From Bryoerythrophyllum caledonicum (Eukaryota; Streptophyta; Bryopsida; Pottiales; Pottiaceae): a stretch of DNA of 64,000 bases. Shown here piece after piece: positions 1-11,593 of this stretch (position 1 is the stretch's first letter; each line of letters opens with the position of its first letter). Where the stretch lies: NCBI GenBank assembly GCA_963971425.1, contig OZ020519.1:10184028-10248027 (forward strand). Reading direction: 5' to 3'. The notes under the pieces were generated by a model that saw only the letters and a program-made list of their open reading frames with translations, ran no database searches and was not told the origin of the DNA. Position numbers and translations under genes: made by a program.

Positions 1-1431
1 TGATGATGTGCAATGGGCATGCGTCAGGACTGTGACGCCTTCCGGAATGACAACACCTTTCTTGCGCAACTCCTTGATAATATCCACAATATTTTTTTCC
101 ACCACATTGCTCCAGAATGAGACAGTAGCCTTCTCTCCCACGAAGTTCAGGAGTTCAGTGGAACGAGGCCTTACTTTGATGTCTCTCGGTTGTCCCTGTT
201 TAAATTCCCCCCTGTCCACAAGAACTCCATTTAAGTAAAACACGACATGATAAACCCGATTTGATGTTACCTGATCCTCGGTTGGAGGCTCTCGGACGAT
301 CGTAGTAAGCTTCGTCGGACCTAAACCCAAAATACAAGTACGTAGACTGAGATGAGGAAGTTGTTCAGCACAGAGAAATTACAATTATACATATAGAAGT
401 GTTCCACATTCACAATCCAGAAATGCTCGATGGAAGAATGAGCACTATATAGATGATGGCACGTAAGTATGAATGTACATATTAGGCACCTGGGACAATA
501 GGTGGAGTATCCCTAGAAGTCTGAGCTACACCAACGACTTGAGCAGTCTGTGTGGGGTTTCTGTCATCGACATCGTTCGACTGTGTTGATCCTGCCGACC
601 CCTGAATACCAGTAATGAAGTGGTAAAAATACGGTCTGCATCAAGTGAACTATCCTTAGAACAATGAAGAAGGTTTGATGGACAAGAAACTATTCACCTT
701 ATATTTTTGGGCCCTTGTCCGAATTGTAGGTGGAGGACGAGCTTTCACCGCAAGATTCTTCGCGATTGCTTTCTTCTTCTCTTTTTGAACCAGCTGCCCG
801 TGGCTCCGCGGAGGGCTGCGCAGAGGGCTCATAGCATGTAATTCACGCAATGTGTGTTGCGCCGATGCCTCATCCATCGTTTGATCGGTGTCACGCAACG
901 TCAAGTCCTCGGCACTCTTGGACACAACCTCCACTAATGGACGCGTCCTCGAAGGGTCGTCCAGCGGGAGATCTCCGGGAGCTCTTTGGGTGTCGTCGAA
1001 GTCCAGGCGATCGGACATTGCCGTGTCATCGTCCCGATCTGGCGGAGGAGAACGTGGCATGCCGGAATGCCAACTGGTTTCCTTTTCAGAGATACCGAGT
1101 CTAGCGTCCGGAGTAGAGTTGCTTGTCGAACTAGGTGAGGCTTGCCTGATAGGAAGAGGTGGTTCATCAACGTTTACCTGTATGGGGTCGATTTGGGTGC
1201 CTGCACCGATGATCCGCGCGGCTGTGGCCAAGGACTGGAGTCCAATGTTGGGTGCTGCTGATGAACTCGGTTCATACCGCACATCAACTTCAATCATCGT
1301 GGCATCAGGCGTTTGCGTCACATTGACGAAGTCAGTGTGAAAAACATTAGGATGCAATACAAAAGAAAACGGTATGATATACCCGGAGATCTCCGGTTCA
1401 AAGTTATCCTTGTCTACCAAGCGAACTATAT
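1..1431 (-). CDS. FCP1/NIF-like HAD phosphatase gene of left copy (3' part outside window)
   Basis: Three exons are readable on the minus strand: 1,431-698, 601-490 and 320 to beyond base 1. Splice sites are GT-AG and the last two joins keep frame. The first exon encodes a Ser/Pro/Thr-rich, probably disordered stretch. The third encodes an FCP1 homology region: VVFYLNGVLV (motif I), RPRSTELLNF, then FWSNVVEKNIVDIIKELR. FCP1-type HAD enzymes dephosphorylate phosphoserine, often in the RNA polymerase II tail. The expected motif I nucleophile Asp is Tyr here but Asp in the right copy (FDLNGVL), so this copy is probably catalytically dead. The first exon carries two palindromes (1,383 in frame as EPEISG; 965, one mismatch). 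It may instead be the 3' half of the adjacent ParB-like unit; the join is unresolved. Confidence 0.6.
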
Positions 1432-1529
1432 CTGAGCATGGCCATGAGAAAGAAGAGCCCTAAAATATGGAGGGCATCCTAAACGTATGAACAGCCGGAG
1501 ATCTCTGGGTCATGTAGTTTTCTTAGGCG

Positions 1530-4500
1530 TTATACCTCGCTGGTGTAGTTCATCCTCGACATTGCCCGTGTTAGAACACCAGCCCCTGGGGTTGACCCAG
1601 TGATGGCAGTCTCCTCTGCCTCCTCGGAAACGGCGTCGGGTACGTTGGCTAAGATATTCAAGTGGTACTTGAATATTTCTTCTACGTAGGATTCTGCCTT
1701 GAGTTTGGCATCTTCGCTGCTCACAATCTCGAGGACCCGCGCGTCGTGAGTCTGCAAGATAAAACCTGCGTAAGGCATCATCCAAAACATATAGTTGAAT
1801 ACGGACCAGAAATCTTTGACGTTGAAGTGCTTGGGAAGGATGTCCTGCTTACCAATCCGAGGTATGTTAAATGTGGTCCACCATGGACATTGACGACCGC
1901 CATATCCTCTCTAATGAACCCCGTGAACAGCAAATCGAGGACCGAGATCCTCAGCTGTGGGACACCGGTTTGCTTCCAGCGCTGGATGGTTTCTGGATGT
2001 TGAGCACGTAAAAAGAAGGCCGGCATTTTGTCCGGATGGACTTTGTAGAGCCTCTTGAATGATTGAGCAGGCATCTCGCTCGAGTTGTATTCATACATGA
2101 ATACACAATACACTGCCTCCTCGACCCCGATTACTGGATTCGGAAGCCAATCACCTGGGTGGGGGAAGTAGTAGACCACATGCGTCGCCGACAATTTCAC
2201 CTTGTCCCTGGACTCTCTCTGCCGAAGACTCATGTAAATCTTCAATGCAACGAATCCCGCGACATCGATGATAAGAACGGACGGTGATCTAACCCTCGTC
2301 CTCCCGTCCTTCGTGTCCACTTCCAGATGGTCAAAAATGGTTCTGAGGTCCAACGCATCCAGGACCTGTGCACGGCATATGTCGTCTTTCACGCGACAAA
2401 GGAAAAAGAAGTAAAAGTGAGGGTCATTGACGTTACGCCACTCCTGAATGTCCGGCAGGATAAGTACTTCGGCGATCTCGCCCCCTCTCTCTGGCATAAC
2501 CCTGCAGGTGTATTTGGAGTCGAATAGGGACTTGTCATCCGTGGGTGTGGCCTCGGCAGCATCCTCAACGATGTGTTGACTCCAGATGGACACAAGGACG
2601 TCTAGGGTGGGGTCGGTCTCCTTGATGATCGCCTTCAGTCGACCCTCAAGCCAAGCTTTACCCTTAGCAGAGTGATTAGCGGCGTCCACCCAGGACTCGA
2701 GCTGAACCCGTCCAATATCCGACTCTTCCGCAAAGGCGTCCCACTGCTCCTTCGTGTAAGGAACGAAGTCAGCAGCCTTCAAGGGAAGGGGGTGCGACAT
2801 ATAATTTAACATCAGTTCATTCTTCATTGCCCGGATTCTCTTCTCCCTGTTCGCCGCGTTTTCGAGAGTCTCGGCCTGCCCTTTCATAGTACCTTGGTTT
2901 GCCGCTTTGGAGGACTTCACACAGACCTTCTTTGCGAGCACTAACTCTGGGAGGTAGTCCAGGTCTTCAGGGCGCATTTTGTAGAGTGGCTTAAAGTCGT
3001 TCTGTACTAAAGGCTTCCGCTTCAGGTTAGTTGGATCGCCAGTCTTCCCATTCGAGTCTGGTAGGAGTCCAGTGACGAACATCCTATCGATTCGGATCCA
3101 CTTCTGGACCACCGCGTCATCCATCTCGAATAGAAGAGGGACCTTCGCGTCTTTTGGATCAGTTTTGCCGAGGTGAGTGAAAACCGTCGGCACCACTTGC
3201 CGTTGGAACGTCTGCAATAATATATTACTCAGTGTGTGAGCACCCGGAGATCTCCGGTAGATTGGATTGGTTGCTTGAAGAATGAGCGCATTGATAATAT
3301 TGAAATATATTCAGGTGGAGAATTTTAGCTCACCGAGAATTCGTCAGATTTTGGACGACCATAGAGTTGGGGGGCGGGTTTTCCGAACTCAAACCACTTC
3401 ACTCTGCACGTTTGCAGCTGCTCTGTAAAACTCTGCTCCTTCCGCAAATCCGTCAGATCTTGGTTCAGAGCGCGCAAGAGTTGTAGCAGGGTCATGTCTT
3501 TGGGGTCCGGTTTGGTGCAAACCGAGATGATAGAGAAGTGCGAGATTTCTTCGAGCGTCGACGTTGTTGGCAGTTCGTTTGACAAGATCTTGTGCGTCTC
3601 CACAATATGCTGACCACCAATAATGTAAAAGTGTGTCGAATCCCTTAGGCAGTCCTCCTTTCTCGGCTTGGTCGCAAAGAACTCCACCTTAGTTCCTTCA
3701 GGTTTTTTCTTTAGTGGCAAGACTCGAATGTGAATCTCAGGTGCCGTGGCCTTCGAGGACGCGCGAACTACGTTGATGATTCCTTCGAGCCGTTCTTTCT
3801 GGATGCGCCTGTACACTAATCCTCTAGGGGGGGCCCTGTGTAGGTTATTGAAATGAACGAGCTTCACGACATCCTTCTTCGTGACAGGGTCTTCTACTGT
3901 CAAAGCCTTATTCTTGAGTATGTAAATGTTTTTGAACGCGTCGTCGAGAACCTTGCCAATTGCTTCAACTTTAGTCCGCTTCATTTTGGCGAGGTCAACC
4001 TGTGTGAAGTTCAGGCACTGTTTGATCGCGAGGCCAGGCTCATCGGCCTTCACTTTCTTTCCCTTCTCCGCCCGCGACGAGGAACCTGGGGTCGAAGTTT
4101 TCAACGTGGTCTTGCGTTTTCTTCCCGGGATTGATTCTGGTGTCAGAGATAGAATGGGTGTCGGGTCTGGAATGGGCTTTCGGGACTTCTCTTGTGCTTC
4201 TGCCATCCACTTCCACTGCTCATTAATGTACGCCGGGCTCCATGTATCACTCGTGGGAGGGTTGAATAAGAAGTTCTCATTCTGACATGTCTCCGCCATC
4301 GCATCCGAAATCTTAGATGTCTCCAAGATCAAGCCATATATAAGAGGCTCGGTGGATGAGTCCACGTTCTCCTGGATGACAAGGAGGCAGACCTCGTCAT
4401 CAAGACCCTGCATCTCTAGAACCTCGAGTCCAATGTCAAGGTGTTCCCGTTTTCCAATCCGAAGTTGGGGGACGTATTTCCAGGCTTCTTCAGGGGTTTT

Positions 4501-5996
4501 CAGGAGCTTTATTCCCCACTGGCCAATGCTCTCTCGGCATGTGTAGACGTAGCCAACATTGTGAATCCCTCTATAGACAAACTCAGGGAGCCAGAACTCT
4601 ACAAACGCCCCAAGCTTCCCGGGACGACATTCAGTCGGAAGTGTGGTTGTCCACGAATCCCTGCAAGATGAGTTCGAAAAAACACAAACGGAGTTAGAAA
4701 TCACTGCAATTAACCGGTAAACCGTAATCTATGGGGAGTCCGTCACTCTAAACCGGATGTATTTCTAGGGATGGAAGCCATAAAACGAGCTTCTAAATCA
4801 ATTTAACAGTGCCCCAGCTAGGGGAGGTCTTCGCATAATTATCAGATCTACAAACACTCGAATGATCTCAAATTGCTTGAAATATCTTGCATGCGCTCAG
4901 CCGGAGATCTCCAGTTTGGCAGGCAAGATCTGTAGTCGGCGTGAGGGGGTATCGAAACTCACTTGAAACGTCCCGAGATCTACAGCTCTATTTCGGATTT
5001 TGAGCAGCAATGGCCTTCATTTTTGTTCAATCCCACTGCGAAAGTATCCGGAGATCTCCGACCGATTTGTGGAAGTTGTGTGCATCCGTCCAGGAACGAT
5101 TCGGTGCGGATCAGACGGATCGATTTTTGTCCTGAACCGGGGATCTCTGGATGATGAACACAATGAAGAGTTTCACGATATTCACATCTTCCTCCGCGCG
5201 TATACGCACTGCTTTGTAACGTCCGGAGATCTCCGGCTATTTTCGAGATTTACTAAATCGTGGATATATATTTTAAGACTCATCAGACCTCAACATTATC
5301 CGAAGATCTCTGGCTGATAATTGGAACTCCGTATTCCATTCGGGATGCAACCGGAGATCTTCGGCTGCAGCAAGTACGGAATAACATTGCACTAATCGCT
5401 ACTGACCATCACGGGTATATTCACAATCATTCACAGAGAAATTTGACATACTACTCTGGAAGTTTTACATACTCAAATTACATGTTTCAAAATAGAAAAC
5501 ACAATGAGACCTATCAAATGCTCACACAATGCTTTCAATAACCGACCTTACACACAGGAAATTGAATCTGCAAATGTTTCCATGGAACGCCAAATGTGAT
5601 GTTTGTACATGGATTACTCTTCTCACATTGAATCGGACCAGACTCGAAAGACTCAGTATCGACAAGCACATTCTAACGTTCGTACAATACCATAATCACA
5701 CGCATATACATGAATTGAAACACACTTCTGTGTAGGGGACAACAAAAAATCAATCGACTATAGCCTAACAGACATCTGAATTCTAGTACTCAACTTCTGA
5801 GGTTTCTCTTCATTATTCAAGTGTTCCTCATTGTCATACACCCGCTCGGAATCAAAAGAACAAATCAAATTCGAATCACACTCAAATAAAGAATCCACAC
5901 ACGGTCGCTCGGACACAGCGGAAACAGTTCAATGTTGTGGACTTACCGGTCTCCTTTCCATGAAGTCTCACTCGACGTTCCAGCTCCAGTCGCCAT
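1530..5996 (-). CDS. ParB/sulfiredoxin-like multi-exon gene, left copy (apparently intact)
   Basis: Exons read by eye on the minus strand: 5,996-5,947 (ATG in good context, MATGAGTSSETSWKGD), 4,660-3,334, 3,211-1,853 and 1,751-1,530 (TAA). All introns are GT-AG and phases fit, giving about 985 aa. The start exon is supported because the right copy differs there only at silent positions. Residues of about 300-430 look ParB/Srx-like: a helix (QKERLEGIINVVRAS), a strand (EIHIRVLP), then FYIIGGQHIVETHKIL, resembling the ParB/sulfiredoxin G-x-H-R box, then another strand. ParB domains bind CTP or DNA, and relatives are nucleases or ATPases; activity here is unknown. A basic KR-rich linker lies before it, and residues after 460 match nothing I know. 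The first intron holds six CCGGAGATCTCCGG-like palindromes and the second holds one (3,244). No broken reading frame was seen. Confidence 0.6.
4901..5364. promoter_or_regulatory. Cluster of six 14 bp palindromes in first intron of ParB-like gene, left copy
   Basis: CCGGAGATCTCCGG (5,223) and five variants lie at 4,901, 5,048, 5,137, 5,300 and 5,351, spaced 147, 89, 86, 77 and 51 bp. The same order of spacings recurs in the right copy at 31,327-31,688, although individual sites have mutated. A binding site for an element-encoded protein is the simplest reading, but this is inference. Confidence 0.55.
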
Positions 5997-6498
5997 TTCC
6001 CAATCTCCTCGAAGAACTGCTCGGGATCAAAGTGAATTCACAGCTCTGAATAACATCAACATTCAACAACTCAGCTTCACAAACTCTACAATTTCTCAGA
6101 TGCCCTAGAATTTAAGGTCCAGATCTTATTGACAAGATTTCTGCAAAATCAATTTCAACATTGCATAACATGCTCATTTACAGACCTTCTATACTGAATG
6201 CACTAAACCCCAGAACCCTATACCCTAAGCCCTACAATTTCGCTTCAACGTCTAACAACATCAGAATTACTCGAGTCTCTTGAACCCTAATGGCGCTTAC
6301 CGAACCCTACACTTGCTCCAGTGCCGATTCTAAGCAGTCTTGGGCAACTACGATATTTGATGACATTGAATTTTAATCTGTGAGACAATACATACCTCTT
6401 CACTGACCGATTCGGCGCACCCGTTCGTCGTGGTCGTTCGTGAAGACGCCACCCTCAACCGCAACGTTGTTTCCGCTTCGCTGGTGAACCGAGGCGCT
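5997..6498 (-). promoter_or_regulatory. Leader and probable promoter region of left ParB-like gene
   Basis: The stretch is shared with the right copy (30,180-30,701). A likely untranslated leader exon ends GAAGAG before GTATGT at about 6,390, and an acceptor (ATTCAG) lies at about 6,046, before the ATG at 5,996. The 2.4 kb insertion at 6,499 lies just upstream in transcription, so it may have displaced the promoter. No long open frame is seen. Confidence 0.35.
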
Positions 6499-8932
6499 GT
6501 CGTGATGTAAATAACTACAGTATGTAAAAAAATAACGTAGATGCAAAAAGTGTGGTCGTAGAGTGACCTACAGTTTAATTCAATGTGGGAACAATTGGAG
6601 CTTGTTAGCCTAGCTTGGATGTACTACATCTGTCACTTTAGCTTAGGGGTAGGTAGGTGGCCAGTTGGCTGTTTATTTTCCTGCTCTCACTAGCAAGTGC
6701 CAAGCCGCAGCCGCCCGAACAGTTCAACGAGCTCAATGAGACTCGAACTCGGAATCAGTCGGCGGATAACAAACGGGCTCTAACAGCCAACCAAGTCTGC
6801 AACTTGGCGATTATCATCGAGCCCACAATAGTTTTATACTGCTACAGATAAGTCGTTTGTTTCTTAATCTGGCTTTACTGTGGACCTTCTTTTAGATGGA
6901 AAGGCATCTATGGCTACTTAAATTTGCTTAACCGTGTACTATTAAAGAAATGTCATTGAGTTAATGTTAGGGAAGGCAAGCTTCTTGATGAAGTTATCGA
7001 AAAACATATAAAGGGTAGATGGTTGCCGTGCCTTATGCATTACTTCAGGTCATTATTAGTTTGGATTGTTTCTTCTTTGTTTCTATAGGTTGATAGTATG
7101 GCTTCTCAAGACCCTGATGATTGGGAGTTTCTTTTAGCTCACTCACTAGATGATCTAATTCAACTTTCTCAACCATCGACATCAAGGCGGCATGAGCGAG
7201 AGGAAACAGGGCCTTTTGAGCGTCGTGTTCAACCACGTACCGCTTTTGATCCTCAACAAGTTCCTTTGACAAGTTTAAGAAGTTTACAACCGGAGGCAAG
7301 AACTTTAGTAATCGTCTTGGAGGTTGGAGATGTGTTTATCGAAGGCCATCAAGTGGTGTTTGAAGGGTGTTTTCAAAACATTAACAAAGGTCAAATGGTA
7401 ACCCGCTTGTCCAATGACCTTGGTCACCGTCTTTGGCTTCAAGGCCCACTCAGACACTTGGGTAGTGAAAGGCGAGCAAGTTACATTGGTGTTATTTTTC
7501 GTGAGATTCTTGACTTTTTACATGTGTAATCCATCTAGGGGCTGAAGTTGAGATAATTTATTGTTATTTCTTTTTATTTATTTGTGGTTAGTTGTTGTTG
7601 AAGAAACCCGGTCTTTAGATTGATGACCAGGTAGTTAGTGTTTAAAAATACAAAGAATAGAAGGGATAGAGGGATGATAAGAGTTGATAAGGGGGAGAAT
7701 TTGAGCAACCAATGGGGTTTAAGATGCCCATGTGGCCTTTGAATGGGCTGAGGTTAGTTGTGATTGGCTCCTTTTCCCGTTTTGGGGATTGAGTTCTTCC
7801 TTACCAAGGAGGGGCTGGACTGCGGGGGCTCTCTCTGGTTGTTTTTGTTGTAGTTTGTTTTGGATTTTGAGTATGTTGTAACCCTTGTTGTTATCTCTCT
7901 ATGAAGGTATCACTCAGTCTTAGAGCTAAAAATATGAGTGAACGGCACCTTGTCGAACACAAGGGGTCTGCTGCCCCATGTTTTCATGAGCAGTAGGTTT
8001 GAAGCCTTGAAGCGAGTTGTACAAAGTATATCTAAATGACATCTTTGGTGAGTGTTTGTACACTGTAAATATCTTTCCAAAGAGCTATCTTATGCTCTAT
8101 TTTGAGCTTTTGTGAAGTCATAGCACTAGTTTGAAAGAAAAGGGGTCAGCTGACTTGAGTTTTTGTAAGAAGTAACTTTGATTGCACATAGCGGCTGGAC
8201 ATATGAGTTTCTGAAAGTGAAATTTGGTGTGTATGTGGTGTATTTTAGTGGCTTTTCAAGTAACTATAGCACGTCTCATTCCGAGTTTGTATGAAACCGT
8301 AGTGGTATTTTGAATTAAAAGGTTAATCAAGAGTTTAAAAGAGAGTTTGAGTTCGGTTTATACTTAATGAGAGGTTAGATAAATGATTTCAAAGGAAGTA
8401 AGGGTATATTGGAGAAGCGTATGAAGTGGTTAGGGTATGTAAGGGTAAGGGTATGTGGGATTGAGGTTAATTAGGGAATTAATTATCTTAATCAAGGTTA
8501 ATTGTGTTAAGTAAGATTAACTAGTCTAATTGTAATCAATTAGCTTAACTAAAATTAAGTGGATTAATCAAGGTTAATCATTTTAGTTAAATATAATTAT
8601 CTTAACTATTAATTAATTATTATTAAGTGGAATTAGTTAATTTAATCAGAGTTTGATTAAGGCTTGATTTAGGTTAAGGATAATTAATGTTTTTAGTTAA
8701 GTTTTTGAGAGACAAGTTCTACAAGACATCTGCATCATATCTTATTATATGTACATCGAGTTTTATTATACAAGTTGAAGATCGGAGACCTTTCTGATAT
8801 GGTAAATGAGGACTTATAAGTTTATATGGACTTAGACACAAATCATATATTCTATATTCTCCCTTTCCCTCTCTAAACTAAGTGCAGCCAAGAACCCTGG
8901 GTTTTCCTGAAGCAAAGACTCTCTACACGATA
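6499..8932. mobile_element. 2.4 kb insertion private to the left copy, with GCGCT duplication
   Basis: The right copy reads without a break across the equivalent site (about 30,160-30,180). In the left copy GCGCT occurs on both sides (6,494-6,498 and 8,933-8,937), as expected for a 5 bp target duplication. The ends are GTCGTGATG and CTACACGATA and form only a weak inverted match (TCGTG/CACGA). No long terminal repeats were seen. It carries one possible gene (7,098-7,529) and otherwise AT-rich sequence with many TTAATTAA-like words (8,470-8,700). Class unknown. Confidence 0.7.
7098..7529 (+). CDS. Hypothetical 143-residue protein within the left-copy insertion
   Basis: The open frame starts at ATG (MASQDPDDWEFLLAHSLDD) just after a plausible 3' splice site (TTTCTATAG at about 7,089), so an upstream exon is possible. 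It begins acidic, has a polar middle (SQPSTSRRHEREETG) and ends in a more ordered half with VIVLEVGDVFIEGHQVVFEG. I do not recognise the family. It is present only in the left copy because the whole insertion is. It could be a transposon protein or a captured host gene fragment. The complementary frame 7,299-7,045 is a shadow. Confidence 0.4.
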   Translation: MASQDPDDWEFLLAHSLDDLIQLSQPSTSRRHEREETGPFERRVQPRTAFDPQQVPLTSLRSLQPEARTLVIVLEVGDVFIEGHQVVFEGCFQNINKGQMVTRLSNDLGHRLWLQGPLRHLGSERRASYIGVIFREILDFLHV

Positions 8933-9489
8933 GCGCTCGCTAAATTTAAACGCCTATTTCAATCTCTCTATTCCAGTCCTACTCTCCGACCTTCAGTCTA
9001 TATCCAAAAACAACCTCTGGACGATATGCTCAATGTCCCTCACTTTTATCAACACTCACCTCGCACACTGACAGCCTCTCACAGTGCACACCGCCCTAAC
9101 CTAGTGCGTTGACGCCTATTGCGCAAACCACGAAAAAAACCCCTCCCGCCACTTCCGCTCACTACCTACGACATAAAAAAGACAGAACCCATAAAAAACA
9201 AGAAAGGTTTGATGCTTGGAGTTTTCCTAACCCAATAAGGACAAGCTGGATGGCTCAAGGGTGTGACGGCTCATGATGACAGTGGGTGAACTAAAAAATC
9301 AGCTCTAATCACGTACATATACAACGTGTACATTTCACAATTATGACATAGTCAATGTCGTGAGCATACGTGAGAAGACGTATTGATACCCGGATTCTTG
9401 GGTATTACATATGACTACAGTAGATACTCGGTTTCACCGGGTATTAGAGTAATCATTATACTTCAATTTAAAACGTCATAAGTGAAAAA

Positions 9490-10215
9490 GCTTAATCTCC
9501 CTCTCTGTTAGTCTCCCTCCCTTCTTTCCCTCACTTGTTTTTCTTATTTATATTTTGCTCTCCCCTCCTTCTCCATCTCCCTCTAATTTTTAATCTTCAT
9601 TCTAATAATTTTTAGACTCCCCGTGATTTCAATAATTACACATTCTTAAATTATCCTACTACTCTAAAAATAAATCCCGCACTCTCCCTCCCTTACTCTC
9701 CCTCCACATCTCTTTTTTACATTTGGTTTTCTTTTTAGATTCCCTTTATTACATACTCTAAAAATATAAACTACTTTAAAATAAATCCCTCCCTTACTCT
9801 CCCTCTCTTCCTTATTCTCCCTCCCTTACTGTCCCTCCTACTTGTTCTTAATTTATTATACTCTTACTCTCCTCTCCTTCTCCATCTCCATCTCTATTTT
9901 CCTTTTGAATTTTAATTTTTGGGATTTCCCTTTTTTCAATAGATTCACATTCTAAAATTAAATAACTACTCTCAAAAACAATCCCGCACTCTTCCTCGCT
10001 TACTCTCCCTCCCTATCCCTTGTTCTCCCTCACTTCCTTACTCTCCCTCTCCATCTCTTTTCTAATTTTGATTTTTTTTTATTCCCTAAATTCCCCTAGT
10101 GGCATATTCTAAAAATATAAACTACTTTAAAATAAATCCCTCCCTTACTCTCCCTCTCTTATTCTCCTTCTCAATTATTGTCCTTCCCTTACTCTCCCTC
10201 TCCCTTGATTTTAAT
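9490..10215. repeat. Pyrimidine-rich CTCCCTC arrays, left copy
   Basis: Irregular runs built on TTACTCTCCCTCCC are interleaved with AT-rich stretches and recurring phrases such as CTACTTTAAAATAAATCCC. The complementary purine-rich version lies at 28,790-29,600. Such strand-asymmetric tracts can form triplex DNA. No coding is evident despite local open frames. Confidence 0.6.
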
Positions 10216-10959
10216 TTATTTTACTTTTACTTTCCCCTCCTACTCTATATCCATCCTTGGTTAATAATATTGTATTATTGTAATAGTGTAATTATTTTTT
10301 CTATTCTATTCTATTACATTATTAAATCATGCATAGGTTTCAAAGAGATATATACATTGTTGTTACCTTTCTTCTTAAATATTTTGTGATATTAAAACTA
10401 CATTAATGGTTGAACTAATGCGTTGCAAAGCAAGCGCCAACTCCTAGCCATACTACTAAAATCATAATTTGTGCCATAAACCACGAAGTGGATTATCGCG
10501 TAGTCAACCATGCTGTGAACTACAAAAACGCTACTTGAACCGCGGTGTCAACTGTACAGTGAATCATTCCACCTTTCATTTTTTAGTATTTTTAAATATA
10601 AAAAATACATAAAAATGGTTGGGCTAATGCATTGCAAAGCAAGCGCCAACAGCTAGTCTACTCTAAAATTAAATCCATTATCCTCCCTCTCTTCTTTATT
10701 ATCCCTCTAACTAAATTATAATGTATCAAAGTCTTAAATAGTTATAGTTCAATTATCGCTAAATTTCCTTACATGCTGTTGTATCCAGTTTTTTTTAAAG
10801 TTAAAGTTATCGATAAATTTAAGGTTATAGTTCATAGTATCAAAATAATTTTAATTTATAGATTTAAAGGTGATATAAGCCCTCGACCTTCATGAACCCA
10901 GAACCTTCCACGGTGAACCGTGAACCCGGAACCCTTAACCTTCAACCCCAAACCGTGAA

Positions 10960-11052
10960 GTAGAAACCCTGAACCCTAAACCCTAAACATTGAACCCTGA
11001 ACTTTTAACCCTAAACCCTAAACCTAGACCCTAAACCCTAAAACCCTAAACC
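10960..11052. repeat. Interstitial telomere-like repeats, left copy
   Basis: Degenerate units of plant telomere type (CCCTAAA, with variants such as CCTAGAC and CCCTGAA) are embedded inside the element. The right copy has the complementary block, partly converted to a homogeneous TCTAGGG array. Confidence 0.75.
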
Positions 11053-11450
11053 GCGATGCACAATCCAGCCTTACCACGGAAGCTGTACCCATATTCATAG
11101 GACTAGGTTGCTGTACTTCTAAAAGCATCTGCTCAGTTATTTATTTCTGCACGTATCTTCAAAAGCAGACAAATAGCTTCTGTCGAACTAGGAAATTTTG
11201 GAGATAATTCAAATTGGAAACAAATGTCGACGTTCTACTTGTGTCCTATAGTGTCAGTTGAACAATACTAGTCGGCAACAGTGGGCCGATTGTTTTCCAG
11301 GGGTAGGGTAAAATTTCATTTACAATAGTCAGTACGAGAAGTTTAATACGATTTCATTATACTGTGACTTAGTCCATGACGTGATACCGCCCTAGTAAAC
11401 ACAAAGATATACCATGGAGCATACATCACCTTCCGTTTTATAATTTGCAG

Positions 11451-11593
11451 CACTCGGGGAACTAGATGGATTCCTTACAATACGGTCATCCCATGAGTAC
11501 GAGCCTTTCATTCATCATGAGTGGAATGTGGCCTCGGTCGTGGGCACGTCGAAGAATGCGCATTATCATGATGGTGTACAACAGTTACTATGA
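11451..11593 (+). CDS. Short conserved 3' exon of an unknown gene, left copy
   Basis: An acceptor (TAATTTGCAG) at 11,441-11,450 leads into a frame reading DGFLTIRSSHEYEPF, then HEWNVASVVGTSKNAHYHDG and QQLL before tandem stops (TGA TAG). Compared with the right copy (26,235-26,093) I count about five silent changes and one amino acid change after the first few codons, the signature of a selected coding sequence. No family is recognised and the upstream exons are not identified. A different frame here is open for 63 codons and starts with ATG, but its changes are not silent, so I prefer this frame. Confidence 0.5.

Larger units (their letters stand above)
8938..11450. other. AT-rich core of left copy, no gene recognised
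   Basis: The stretch is conserved in the right copy (about 27,650-30,175 and 26,236-26,407) but contains no convincing gene. It holds pyrimidine-rich arrays, a telomere-like block, and two copies of a short phrase (GCAAAGCAAGCGCCAAC) near 10,425 and 10,640. No CCGGAGATCTCCGG-type palindromes are present here, unlike the gene-bearing parts. Confidence 0.6.

Noticed and set aside
1752..1852. Continuous coding through the third intron of the ParB-like gene (the frame is open, with peptide-like sequence).
   Set aside because: Its 101 bases would break the frame if retained. The GTAAGC donor and TTGCAG acceptor restore it, so an intron is simpler.
6720..6800. tRNA or tRNA-derived SINE on the minus strand (GAGTTCGAGTCTC resembles a B box).
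   Set aside because: The acceptor and anticodon stems do not pair convincingly, and the A-box match is weak.
10099..10389. Hydrophobic 96-codon frame in the AT-rich core.
   Set aside because: It comes from pyrimidine-rich repeats, and the right-copy counterpart frame differs in length and content.
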